Below, piece by piece: positions 52,701 to 63,109 of a stretch of 64,000 bases of DNA. Under the pieces are notes generated by a model. It saw only the letters and a list, made by a program, of their open reading frames with translations. It was not told where the DNA came from and searched no databases. The stretch spans positions 65,004,547 to 65,068,546 of the forward strand of contig CM060194.1 of the NCBI GenBank assembly GCA_030549335.1, given 5' to 3'. The position numbers and the translations under genes are program-made. The DNA comes from Pontederia crassipes. Taxonomy: Eukaryota > Streptophyta > Magnoliopsida > Commelinales > Pontederiaceae. Numbering within the stretch: position 1 is the first letter of the stretch; each line of letters opens with the position of its first letter.

Positions 52701-55093
52701 GCCGCCAATGCCTCCTATTGCACCAACAAGGCTCAACAATCCAAATCCTGTACCACGGAGACCATCTGTGTAACTATCAGCAATAAATGACTGGAGTGCT
52801 GGAATCACAATGGCCAATCCAAAGCCATTCACTGCTCTCCATACTGCAACATGAAAAAAATGTTGGCTTGTTCCGACACCAGCAGTTGACAATGCCCAAC
52901 ATGCAGTTCCTAGTGCAAGAACTGCAGGACGATCATGATGTAGGGCTAGTACACCTGCCAAGGGTGATGATACTGCTTGCACAAAGTTCCTTATGAATGT
53001 AAGGTATCCCAGATCAGTTGGACCAGCATTGAAGGTCTCACTGACTTCTTTGTAAACAGATGGTAGGAGATTCTCATCAGCTCGCTCCATTATAGAAGCC
53101 AAGTTTATGAGAATAAGAGATAGAGAGAAACCAAATATTTTCCTTGATCTGTAAAAGTTAAGAAACTTTTGTGATATTTTGATGATCATCAATGAACAAG
53201 AAAAGTATATAGGACGATTTAATACTTAGACTGGATAGTCTGTAATGTGAAGGCAATCGTGCATAAAACATTAACAAATGTTTCAATGATCTGCAAAAGA
53301 AAGCTAAAGGACTTATATGCCATGATTGCCACATTATTTTGGTTAAAGGTGGCAATACCTCATTTACAATAATAAAGGACAAGACAACTGGAAGAAAAGA
53401 AACTAAGGATTGATCAACAAAGCTCTAAAATACTACAAAACAAGAAGTAACTGTTTCAAGAACATTATACTACACAAACTAAGGATTGTATAACTGAGAA
53501 AAAGCAACAAATTAAAAATTCAGATCTTCAAAATGAATCCCCAATTTCCTAAAAAATAAATAAATAAAATGAATCCCCAAAGGGAAAAGGGGAATTGAAT
53601 TATACAGGAACCATCAATATTATATGGTCCATTTGTACAACTTTTTATGACACAATTTCTGCTGATGAGTTGGTCAGATTGCTAAATATTAAACAGTGTA
53701 GTAATCAAAACTATAATGGAGAAGTTATTAACAAGCATAGAACTAAGAATCAGAAAATAATACTTTCACAAAAGAAAGGAAGCAGAAACCACTGATTTAA
53801 ATTATTTCAGCATAAAGAGAGGCTGCTCTTTGTAGGCGACAGAAGTTATTAGATGGGGGATATCCTCAGCTTTATCACCAATCGACTGGAGTACAAAGTA
53901 TGATGGTAATTTACGCATCGTCATTCCCGTGACACAATTACCTTAACAAGTCCCAAAGAGTCCATATGATGAGCTAGAATGTACAAGCCTACCATCACAA
54001 GTACAACATTTTCCCTGTTTCTTAAATACAAGGATTTACAAAAAGAATGATGGTTAACATGGTTGTGGCCTAACTTGACTTGTCTGAACCACAAATTATT
54101 GACTTTACCTAGTCTCGAGACTCATTTTCAATCAAAATAAAAAATGGTATCATCTGAACACTGGAAATGCCAAGAAATCCAACCACAACCTTCTAGCCTA
54201 TGAGCGAAATCACTTATTGTTTGCATATTTTGAAATCTGCTAATATAATTGGATGTTTGGTGAAGAAAAATTTTATAGCCGGTCCCAAGCCCGGATAAAG
54301 GAGGAGGGTTGTGTTAGGCCCCGACAGCCAGCATAAAATCATATCGAATCTTATGAACATGGATCAACAAATATATTGTTAGAGCAGAATGGCGTCGTGT
54401 GATCCATGTAGCCGACCCCACCTAGTGGGATAAGGTTTTGTTGTTGTTGTTGTTTGGTGAAGAACAATCTAACAGAAGACGCGTAGAAGTATGAAAATAA
54501 ACACCCTATCAACAGGCAAGACCTGTGCAAAAGCCAATTATCATAATTGCAGATCACATTTTGAAATCTTGCCACATTTGTCAGGATCCTCTAACAGACA
54601 TCAAGTTTTGGTACTCTAGAAAATCGTAAATAAAAGAAACAGCACCAGCTGATTCCCACACTATCCATTCATTCTAATGTAGGCTTAATTCTTGACGGAA
54701 AAAATAATCCAGGTGATCAACTCCTATCCGCCTAGGTCAATCAGTCGAAGCAAATGCTTCCCTCCCTCTCTCCCGTCCAACATTCTTACACAGGTATCCA
54801 CTTCATCTGATCAATTCAACTCTGCCTACTCCCACAAAAAGACCGTTGCCTGATTTAGGCAAAGCCTACCCGTAGGCACACCAAAGCATCTTCCAAGAGG
54901 GAAGGCAACAAGTAAAACAAATGCGAAAGATAACAGTCAACAGAAGAAAACAGACAACAAGCAATGCGGAGGCAGCAGCAGAAGCGGAGGCTCACTTCAT
55001 TCTCCTGCGAGTAAGGAAGGAGAAAACCCTGCAAGAATAAGAAGAGGAAGAAGCAGCACCACCACCAGGAGGAGGAGGAACCCTGTGCCTCAT
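46736..55093 (-). CDS. Major facilitator superfamily transporter (spinster-like plant family)
   Basis: Four exons: 55093-54996, 53148-52525, 47669-47494 and 47334-46736, all GT-AG, giving 498 residues in one frame. The 12-helix MFS fold is evident: ASIMERADENLLPSVYKEV at the first helix, SFIADSYTDGLRGTGFG after helix 4, then the GAIGGIGGGVLATVMAG segment, WRCAFVMMASLSFLIGLLVYLFVVDPR and a C-terminal half with VGSLPWTAMVFFTMWFE and HRTMIYAFDRAFEGSFSSFAAP. From memory it is closest to Arabidopsis At4g36790/At5g10190; the substrate is unknown. The small first exon ends ATG AA and continues A TCA across the intron, so translation may start at 55093 or at the in-frame ATG at 55000 (MKSRKIFGF). Intron 2 (4.86 kb) holds a LINE and a truncated SINE; intron 1 holds another SINE. 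Confidence 0.88.
48019..51190 (-). mobile_element. RTE-clade LINE, copy 2, full-length (3172 bp)
   Basis: The same family as copy 1 at 6.7-9.9 kb and almost identical to it. It lies in intron 2 of the MFS gene, in the same orientation as the gene. A perfect 15-bp target duplication, tgcagcaaaaaatta, sits at 48004-48018 and 51191-51205. It therefore defines the exact ends: a (TTG)n tail on the 3' side and ACTCCGCCTATATTTTATAG at the 5' side. Unlike copy 1 it has no extra 5' sequence. Confidence 0.95.
48049..51108 (-). CDS. RTE LINE polyprotein: AP endonuclease + reverse transcriptase
   Basis: Intact frame of 1019 residues from the ATG at 51108. The endonuclease motifs (CLQETRW, GGDLNGHVG, SQIDFFL, GHGVTTQHR) and reverse transcriptase motifs (PDGIPIEVWK, FIDLEKAYDRVPR, MLFADDIVLLAD) are all present. 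The frame ends in ...TNRAEWRRMIHVADPT, so the last 11 codons lie inside the 3' block shared with the short SINE-like elements. The C-terminal region beyond the RT holds CGHTRLDKIRN and RLRWFGHVQRRP, seen in related plant and animal RTE-type proteins. Both this copy and its twin could encode working enzyme as far as sequence shows. Confidence 0.94.
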   Translation of the reverse strand: MSNLMNMDQRIYCVNARSLPVSNALYSSGTVIREQEPLHPRLNAVLNEQGLPHSNGRRRLKKLVHETKVRLGSWNIGTLNGKRLEVAQVMDQRKISILCLQETRWVGEGSKEIRLNGSKLWYTGKVNGRNGVGIIADAEWRKNVVEVKRIEDRIISVKVIVGKETMNIISAYAPQVGAESHLKEKFWADMEGLIESIPTTEKVYIGGDLNGHVGKEAGPHARVHGGFGFGELNEEGQTIIDFSLAYDLKIINTCFRKREEHLITYKSGTHRSQIDFFLIRNTDKRRCTNCKVIPGHGVTTQHRLLVLDMQIKCIKPKSRTVFDRKIKWWQLKGEKRETFRSKLLEESVWELEGDASIMWKNVAKKVEMVAKVILGESKGFGPRDKETWWWNEEVQEKVRNKKNCFKAIHLDNSSDNWEKYRLAKREAKKAVSDARAKAYEGFYKELGTKAGEQRIYKIARNKEKESRDLDQVRCIKNEVGKVLVTEGDIKNRWEEYFYKLFNDGCEGSRCDLEDLTVSECELNRSFYRRIRVSEVSEALKKMENGKTVGPDGIPIEVWKCLGEKGVLWLCKLFNEILRSKKMPDDWRLSTLVPIYKNKGDIQNCANYRGIKLMSHTMKLWEKVIEHRLRMETSISERQFGFMPGRSTTEAIYLLRGMMEKYRSRRRDLHMAFIDLEKAYDRVPRDVLWKALQKKRVNVAYIKVIQDMYDGALTRVRTPGGETNEFPIGIGLHQGSALSPYLFNLVIDAITESITEEVPKCMLFADDIVLLADSREEINTKLEIWRNTLESKGFRLSRNKTEYMHSNFTNKQLRDDLKVRLGEDIIPQVTKFKYLGSIVRQDGEIDDDVNHRIQAGWCKWRKATRVLCDRKVPNKVKGKFYRTAIRPAVLYGSECWAMKGQHERKVGVAEMRMLRWMCGHTRLDKIRNDHIRERVGVAPISEKMVENRLRWFGHVQRRPLDAPVRRVDQIICSPIKRGRGRPRRTLGELIEQDLLVNNIPKGLVTNRAEWRRMIHVADPT
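51714..51803 (-). mobile_element. 5'-truncated SINE-like element, about 90 bp
   Basis: Keeps the (TTG)n tail, the GTAGCCGACCCCACC block and the GAATCTCATGAACATGGATC segment, and is cut at the 5' side near 51803. The internal junction is shorter than in the other copies. It lies in intron 2 of the MFS gene; no clear target duplication is seen. Confidence 0.75.
51828..51876 (-). repeat. 49-bp insertion between 20-bp direct repeats
   Basis: The same 20 bases occur at 51808-51827 and 51877-51896, like a target duplication. The 49 bp between start with tacaacaaagcctta, which matches the last 14-15 nt of the SINE/LINE 3' end. The rest is unrelated to the family. A nearly abortive retrotransposition event is the simplest reading. 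Confidence 0.55.
54268..54450 (+). mobile_element. SINE-like element, full-length copy (183 bp), plus orientation
   Basis: The only family member on the plus strand. It starts at TTTTATAGCCGGTCCC, runs through GTGTTAGGCCCCGACAGCC and CATGGATCAACAAATATATTG, then continues with GAGCAGAATGGCGTCG and the (TTG)n tail. The 14-bp repeat tgtttggtgaagaa flanks it at 54254-54267 and 54451-54464. It sits in intron 1 of the MFS gene, antisense to it, and preserves the longest version of the internal junction. Confidence 0.9.
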
Positions 55094-58000
55094 AGGAAAC
55101 GAGGGGTCAAATAGGCCTTGGAGCTCCCTGTCGACAGACAAATGAAACGGAAGCCACGCTAAGAATCAGGATCTGATCTCGCGATGGGCGTTCAAAAGCA
55201 AAAAAAAATTATAATTCCAAAAAAAAAAGAAAAACAAAGACGATAATAAAGTTTCCATTTTTTTGCCCCCGGAAACGGAGATGACGGCAAAGACCCGCAA
55301 GGCGCGACCTTTTAATTAAGTAATTTCTTATATTACATTATGTTATGTTATATTCTGATGATATCAGCAAATCTTAAGATATCATGAAACCTCATTAATA
55401 CAAAAAAAAACAATATCGCAGAAAAATAAATAAATACGCTGTTTGCTCCCCTTGGAATTGAAAAAAAAATGAAAACAAAAGACTAAATAACTGTCGAAAA
55501 TAAATTTTTAAACACTTGAGAGTAAAAGTGAGTAAACTGACCAGAATATAAACTTGGGAGGCCGTTTGGAGACATTAACAATTCTTTAACAAAATTTAAC
55601 TTGCTTTTAAAACTTGGGAGGCCATCCAGAAACCTGATGTTCGAAGGGGTTGAAGATAATTTTTTTAATGAAGGGAATAATAAAATAATGGCACGATGTG
55701 GCAACATAGTGTTGGTGGAGTAGTTTAAAACACCCAGATCTAGTGGAATGTATAACATTATATAATAATAATAATAATAAGCTAAAAACATGGACTAAGA
55801 TTTAATGTGGTGTGTTAAAAACGTCTCTTCATCCGTTGGTCCGGACCACTTTGGATTGAGGAGGGGGCAGCAGCACGCACGCACCATTTACACATGAAAA
55901 ATGTCCTCACATGCTATTCCCGTGATGTGGTTCGGATGTTTTTTTTATATGATTCCATCTAAGATTACTAATATCATACTACCATACAATAAGGACGTGG
56001 CGCATTCTCTCAGTCTTTACCTTCAATATTTACTTTCTTTGTTTTAGGTGAGCCCCCTTTTTTATAATAAAAACGTATGTATATATATATCATGTTACTT
56101 TATAATCGAAATAAAAATTAAAGTAATATTTTTCAGCCAAGCGGCAGTTACAAAGATTACGACTTTATTTGGCATTAATAACGATTTAACAAACGAATAA
56201 CGGTTTAACTAACGAATAGCGCGTAGCAGATGATTATTAGGGATTAGATATTATAACAATAAGTGATTAGTAAACTTAACGTTATAATTAACTGAATGAA
56301 TATAAAATAATATAATTAGTCACATGATAAATTATTTAATTTAAACACTATACAAATTATATTATAATATAAATAAATTAAATATTTATATCTTAATTAA
56401 ATAAAATAAAATTTTACAACTAATTTTTTTGTTGAAATATATAGAAATTTATATTGATAATAATTTTTATATAATATAAAAATGTTAATTGTGGAATTAT
56501 TTTTTATTCATTGTTAACATATAAAAAGCATGAATATAAAAATAAATATAGTTAAATGATTATAAAATAAAATGAGAAAATAATAAGATAAGTTAAAAAG
56601 AAATAATGTATTTGAATAATGATAAAATTGAAACATTTTATAAAACACTATCCTCTAAACGTTAAACGCTGGTTGAAGTAGTTTTTCAATATTTTCATAT
56701 GAAACACTAGATGCTATTTATTTTTGTCATTTATCAAACAAAAGAATTAACGTTTGAACCGCTAAACGCTAATTTTGATATTATCAAAAAGAGCCTAAGT
56801 CAAGGACTATCTGTTCTCATTAATTTTGGGCACAGTCATGCTAATAATAAATAAATCATGTTAACCAAATTTACTTCATGAGAGGATTTTTTTATGGGTT
56901 AATTTGCATTTGCTTGTAACGTGTCATAAACTATGTCGTGAGTTTCAATTTAGTTCATATGTCATATTATGTTAATTTTTCCATTTTTTATTTATTAAAT
57001 GATTAAATTATTTTCAAAGAAAAAATGGGCATTTATTTCAAGTCTCAAGATGGCAATTTAATTATTTAATAACTAAAATAATAAATAATAACAAAAAATA
57101 TTAACATAATGTGACAGATAGACTAAAGTGAAAATCACGACAATAAATTTATATTTTAAGAATAGTCGCGAAGCTATAATCCAAAAAAAATTAAGAAATT
57201 AATCTTTTTTTTTCTATGAAAGAGCTCTATAGAGCATGGAGCTAATGTAAGTGACTATGATAATAGTAATGAATATTTTAGGTTCTTATTATATAAATTT
57301 TTTAAGAAGTTAATCTTATATGGAGCGTTTACTCTATTACATTTTTACATTACTTAACAATTTGCATTACCTAACAAAAAGATTATCACCTATTAAATTA
57401 TTAGCAATGTGCATTATATTATTTACCATGTAAGAGTAATCTTTCCAACAATTTAAATGACATTATACGACTTTTACTAAAATAACCTTTATCACTAATA
57501 TTAAGTTAAATATTATATAATTCAGCTAAAAATTTAAAAAATATTAAATTAATAAAATAAAATAATTCTAATTGTAAATATTTCATATATTTTTAAAATG
57601 AAAATAATTGTAATGAATACATATAATATTTAAAATAAGAATTAATAATAATATGCAATTCATGTGAATAACAATAATAAAATAATTTTTGAATAAATGA
57701 ATATTATTAATTATGATAATAATGATGGTAATAATATTATTTGTCGTTATTATATAATTTTTATGTTTTATTTATCCAATATTAAAAAGAATAAAGAAAA
57801 TAAAAATATATTATTAATTGTGTGACAATTTGGATGAACACTTTTTCTAATAAACGTGAATTGACACTTCATAAATAATTTAGACAATTTAGATTATTTA
57901 TAAATTAAAATAAAATAAATAAGATAATATGACGAATCAGATATTTTAACTTCATATTATTAGTAATTTAGAAATATTAGAAGAGCATTAGGGAATTTTA

Positions 58001-59048
58001 ATGTTGTCGCGTCCGAATGAAATGTTTGGTTGTTTCGTTTGTTTTCTCAACCCGACAAGTCTTGGCCAACAGTAGCAGTTGTCAAACCTACCAATCTAAT
58101 TCGACCATGAATTGATCGAGTCAGGAGACTCCGTGATTGCACGATTATATATTTTTAATATTAAAAGGACAAAAAAGTATAGGTTAGAATGTATGAAAAC
58201 AAATAAAACTGATTAGAAATATTATCAATGACCATGAATTAAAAGCATAGTAAAATATTAGCTATCTAGGTGAGGTTAAAGTGTGGTAAAACCAAGTGGC
58301 AAGTCGATTAGGAATCATGAGTTCAAGTTATAAACTATTTATATTTTTTGTAATAATAACATTTTTAATTTACATTTAAAATAAAAATAAAATAAAATAT
58401 AATAGATGTTGTATCAAGCACTTTATATTACCTCTTATGAAGTATTTATACAATACGCTCAACTATTATTCATTGAGTCCTGAGATCGTAAAAGATGAAG
58501 TAAAACTTGAAAAATAAAGATGACAATAATATGACATGGCGTTGTCCTTGTATGTATTTTATTTTTAACTTTTTAAATGAATGTACTTAATGATGGTATT
58601 AAAGGAGGGTCTCCCTTATTTTTTTATTCACCAAATAAAAAATATGTGAATCAAATTAAAATAATTTAAATAGAAAAAATTTAAACAACATTCATCAAAG
58701 TTTAATTCGATGTTTCAAAAAAAAAAAATAGGGCAGCATGTCTCTCGTTTACAAACGAAACGTGTTCATTTTGTCCTTTCATTATCATATAACTAAAGAA
58801 AAAAATTGAAAGTAGTAAAGATTCTTTGAATTAAAAAAAAATATGAAGCAGTAAAAAAAATATGATAAGGTCGCTTGGTTCGGAAAAAATGCTCACTCGA
58901 AAAAAACTTAGAAAAGTCCGAGGACTTTTTATTTATATTATTTAGTCGCGGGTTATGGTTTTTTAACTATTCATACCATTTAATATTCTTCTGTTGAACT
59001 TTTTTGTGTATTTAAGAATTCATCTTTGTCTTCATATTTTACTCATAA
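55094..59048. other. AT-rich intergenic DNA, gene-free
   Basis: The first 100-200 bp are the probable promoter and leader of the MFS gene. The remainder is AT-rich with no exon. The interval 56150-56800, with mirrored AACGATTTAAC/GTTTAACGGTT-like ends and an AT-rich centre, may be a decayed MITE. A TAA microsatellite lies near 55762-55780. A tRNA-B-box-like string near 58318-58338 did not fold convincingly. Confidence 0.45.
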
Positions 59049-59057
59049 TATTTAATA

Positions 59058-61419
59058 GGATATAATGGGTCAGGCCGAGGAACCCCCTCCTCCCTCCATC
59101 CGCGCCCGTCGGATGGAGATCCGACGGGCGCGGTTTGCTCAATTTTTTTATTTTTTTCGGTTTTTCGAGCTTTAGACCGAGATGGGCGTAGGGGACGGTT
59201 CGATGTTCGTCCGATTTGACCTGGGGGTATAAAAGCCACACACGAATAAAATTCGCATATTTTATTCTATGTTCTCTCTCTCCCTGCCCTCCTCTCGCGA
59301 CGAACGCCGCCGGAGACCGCGAAGAGATCTGCTTCCCCGCCGGATCTCCAAGAGGTCGGCGTCGCCCGAGATCGCATCCTCGCCGGATCTCCATCCAACA
59401 CCGCCGGGATCTGTGTCGTCGTCATCGTCGGTCGGATCTGCCTCCCCGCCTGCTTCCTTGTCGGAACTCTATGCTCGTCGCCCGGATCTACTTCCCCACC
59501 TGCTTCCTCGCCGGATCTCCATCCACGCCGCCGCTGCCCCGCCGCGCTCCGACACCCCCCCTTGCCATCGCGCTCCGACACCGTGCTCGCCCCGCGGCCC
59601 CAACACCGGCCCCGCCCCTCGGCCGCGACACCTGCCCCGCCCCACTGCGACCGCAACGTCTCCGACACCGAGCCCGTCCCATAGAGCTCGAACACTGTGC
59701 CCGCCCAGCGGCCCCAACACCGCCCCCGCCCCGCCGCGTCCCAACACCGCCCCCGCCCCGCGGGCAACCGCCCCGCCGTGACACTGCTCCGAAGCGCTCT
59801 GACTCTGCACCCGCCCCTCCACTCTCCGACACCGCCCCCACCCCGCCACGCTCCGACTCCGCACCCGCCCGGCGGCCCCAACACCGCCCCCGTCGTGACC
59901 GTCCCGCCGCGACACTGCCCCACCGTGACCACGATCCGACGCTGCCCCACCGCGACCACGCTCTGACACCGTCGTGCCGGATCCTCGCACGCCGCCGCCG
60001 CACGCCGTCGTCATATGATTTTTTTTATTTATTTAGGATGAATATTGTCGAAGTTTGTGATCGCATCGAGAAGTCTCGCCGAGAACGAGAATGTAATTGA
60101 TTCATTGTAATGCGTTCATGTGTCGACGTTGATTCATGAAAAATGTAAATTGAGAATGTAATTTATTCATGTCGATGTAATTGATTCATTGTAATGTGTT
60201 CACGTCGATGTTGATTCATGAAAAATGTAATTTCATTGTAATGTGTTCTTCGTTTGGGAATGTAATTGATTAATGTCGATGTTGTAATGTGATATAAACG
60301 TACGCTTCAAGGGTTATGAGCTCGATGTTGTTTCGAGATACAAACATCGTTCTGAAGGTTATGAGCTCGACGTCGTTCCGAGTATGTGATACAAACGTCG
60401 TTCCGAGAATATGTGATACAAACGTCCCGAATGTTATACAAACGTCGATCCGAGAATATGTGATACAAACATCCGAGATACAAACGTCATTCCGAGGGTT
60501 ATGAGTTCGACGTCATTTACAAGATACAAACATGTCGTTCCACGAATATGTGATACAAATGACAGACGAAAAAATATGTAAAAGTGTACCAATTCCAAAC
60601 AAGCTTAACTAATTTACGAACACTTAGGATTACAAGTGACTTCGTCGGATTACATCCAAATCATCTACGTGGCAGCGGCGAGTGGCGAGTGGCGAGGCAG
60701 CGATGGTGATCGTGGAGAGTGGGAAAGGCGGCGGCGGCAGAGGCTACGAGTGGGCGAAGTGGTGGCGACGGCAGAGGCTGCGAGTGGGCAAGGCAGCGAG
60801 AGGGCGGTGGCGGCGGAGGTTGTGAGTGGACTAGGCAGCGGCGGAGGCTGCGAGTGGGTAAGAGCGGCGTGCGTCGAGAGCGGCAGTGTCGGAGCGTGGT
60901 CGCGGCGGGGCGGTGTCGAATCGTGGTTGCGGCGAGATGGTGTTGGAGCGTGGTTGCGGTGGGGCGGTGTCGAAGCGAGGAAGCATGCGGGGAAGTAGAT
61001 CCTGCCGACTACGACGTAGATCCGGCGAGGAAGCAGGCGGAGAAGTAGATCCCGGTCGACGACGACGCAAATCCGACGAGGAAGCAGGCAAAGCAGCGCT
61101 CAGACGATGACGCAAATCCGACGAGGAAGCAGGCAAAGCAGCGCTCGGACGACGACGACCTCGGCAGCGGCAGCGCTCGAGCGATGGACCTCAGCGATGT
61201 CGCTCGGGCGATGGAGCTCGAGAGAAATATGGCACGGACGAAGTCCAAAGCCGAGAAATAGTTAGGAAAAAAAAGCCGAAAAAAATTGTTTGAAAAAAAA
61301 CCGATTTATTACCGCCCTAAATCGGTCAAAAAAACCGCGCCCGTCGGATCTCCATCCGACGGGCGCGAACCGGGGGAGGGGGTTCCTCCCTCCGTAAGGG
61401 GGGAGGACCCATTATATCC
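59058..61419. mobile_element. Mutator-like (MULE/fold-back) non-autonomous element, 2362 bp
   Basis: The ends are exact inverted copies (GGATATAATGGGTC at 59058-59071 and its reverse at 61406-61419), with homology extending about 80 bp inward. The flanks carry a perfect 9-bp duplication, tatttaata, at 59049-59057 and 61420-61428, the Mutator signature. Near each end sits the same perfect hairpin, with 14-nt arms and a 4-nt loop (59101-59132 and 61336-61367). Inside are two GC-rich arms with partly inverted sequence, for example around 59484-59518 against 61017-61052, and an AT-rich middle (60020-60630). The GC-rich frames (for example 59216-60100) are low-complexity Pro/Arg repeats without domains. 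No transposase is present. Confidence 0.85.
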
Positions 61420-61428
61420 TATTTAATA

Positions 61429-63010
61429 TATTTATATTACATTTTATCTAATTTTTAAAATATTATCATATTAAAGTTTTCAAATCTATAAATGTTGTCC
61501 AGTTTTCCATATGGAAAAGCTTTTTCATCTATGGTGTCCACGGATCAAGTTGGATCGGGTCAAAATTTTTTAATTTCTTATTGATTTTTTTGTATTTAAT
61601 AAAAAAATATTATTAAGCATACAATAAGTTTTTTGAACTATCTAACTATTATTTATATTTTAAAATATTTATTTTAAATGCTTTAAAAATTAAAACAAAT
61701 ATAAGTTTAATTTTAAATAAGAACGATCCAAATTAAGTTGAGTCGGATTATCCACTAAAAGAAGAGAGAGATCACGAGAACGTTTGAAGTTACGAAATCA
61801 TATTATTTAGGGGGATGACGTATGAATAAAACGTTTAATATTGAAAGAAAAAGATAAAGATTTTACATAAAAGCGAAAAATTCGATATAGTTAAGTTGCA
61901 TTGTACTAAATAATTATAGTAAACAACGTCCTAAAGAGTTTTTACTTAATAGACCTAAAACTAGTGGATCACTTGGACCAATTAGTCGTTCCAATTTCCA
62001 TTCCATCAATAACCCTCAGCTTCATCAAGTTAATCACCTTCAATCAAAATAACATTATAAATAAGAAATTAACTTAACAAATAAACAAAGTTTTAATTTA
62101 AAATAAACCCAACCATTAAACTTCACTATCTTATTTAGACCGAGATTTTTACCGGATGAAATAAAACTTAATCACCTTTCTTATTCAAAATGTGTAATTT
62201 ATGTTTCTCCTAACTAAAACTGATATAACTTCTTCCTATTTTACTAATGACTTTCCAACGGAACCTAAAAAAATTTGAATGGAGAAAAATAAAATGGTTC
62301 GCACTATGCAATCTACCTATTTTTCCAAATAATTTTTCGAGGGAATATTTTTATACGCTATTTTCCAAAACAAAATTTACACATCGTGATTTATTTATTA
62401 TCAATCACGAAAAAAAAGGAAAATATCAGCATACTACTTCCGTATAATTATTATGCCATCGATATTTAATTTGAGGTTAATGGTCTGCTCATTAAGCGGA
62501 AGAGAAGGATATGAGGAGAAAAATAAAGAGAGGAGAGTGAAGAAATTTTTACATTTTATTTTGGACTTGAAATAAAATAGTACAAATGAAAAGAAATAAA
62601 AGAAAAAAATTATAAATTCCCAATCCGTTCCCTCCTAAGATTTTTTTTTACCTTCCGTTTTTGAAAACTTGATACTTTCGAAAATCGCAAAATTATTAAT
62701 AATATAAACAGGAATTAAATAAAAATCTTTGTGGATGATCGGCGTGCGAGTCACGTGAATAAGCGGCGGTGTGAAGAACAGGGTGGTCAAATGCGCGAAT
62801 GGGGTCTCTGATTCTGCTCCGTGCTTTTTGCTCTCCGTTTGTTGAAGGGTTGGTGCGAGCTGCGGCGTGACCTCTTCTGTGCGCCGCTGAATCTTCCGCC
62901 GCTGCTGTTGCTTCCAAGTCCCATCAGTTAACCTGCCACTCAACCACACACACAGTAGCAGGAGAGAGAGGGAGGGAGAGAGATTGTAGGATCCGCGGCG
63001 GCCGGCAGGG
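61429..63010. other. Intergenic DNA and probable promoter/leader of the EXO84C-like gene
   Basis: AT-rich up to about 62700 without recognisable features. A GA-rich stretch (62961-62984) immediately upstream of the ATG at 63011 is probably leader sequence. Confidence 0.45.
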
Positions 63011-63109
63011 ATGGAGATGAGCAGCGAGGAGGACGACGACTTCCCGACGCACGAGTGGATCACACCCCAGTCGAGCATCAACTCCATCTACCAATCCCAC
63101 ACCGAAAAG
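63011..63109 (+). CDS. EXO84C: Exocyst subunit EXO84C-like, first exon (gene runs off the window)
   Basis: The exon encodes 33 residues that open MEMSSEEDDDFPTHEW, continue ITPQSSINSIYQSHTEK and end at a donor, AAG|GTCCCC. A second in-frame ATG follows two codons later. From memory the N-terminus of plant EXO84C (Arabidopsis At1g10180) has the same acidic start, the ITPQSxxxSxYQSxTEK motif and an exon boundary before GIRKLC. EXO84 belongs to the octameric exocyst complex that tethers secretory vesicles to the plasma membrane. The rest of the window, 63110-64000, appears to be intron 1; I found no second exon there. Confidence 0.7.

Noticed and set aside
58258..58345. tRNA or tRNA-derived SINE near a GAGTTCAAG string
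   Set aside because: Only a B-box-like word is present; no cloverleaf arms, no A box at the right distance and no target duplication. The same applies to 11371-11395.
59216..60100. 294-codon Pro/Arg-rich frame as a gene
   Set aside because: Low-complexity repeats are open in several frames on both strands and lie within the MULE-like element; no domain or splice structure.
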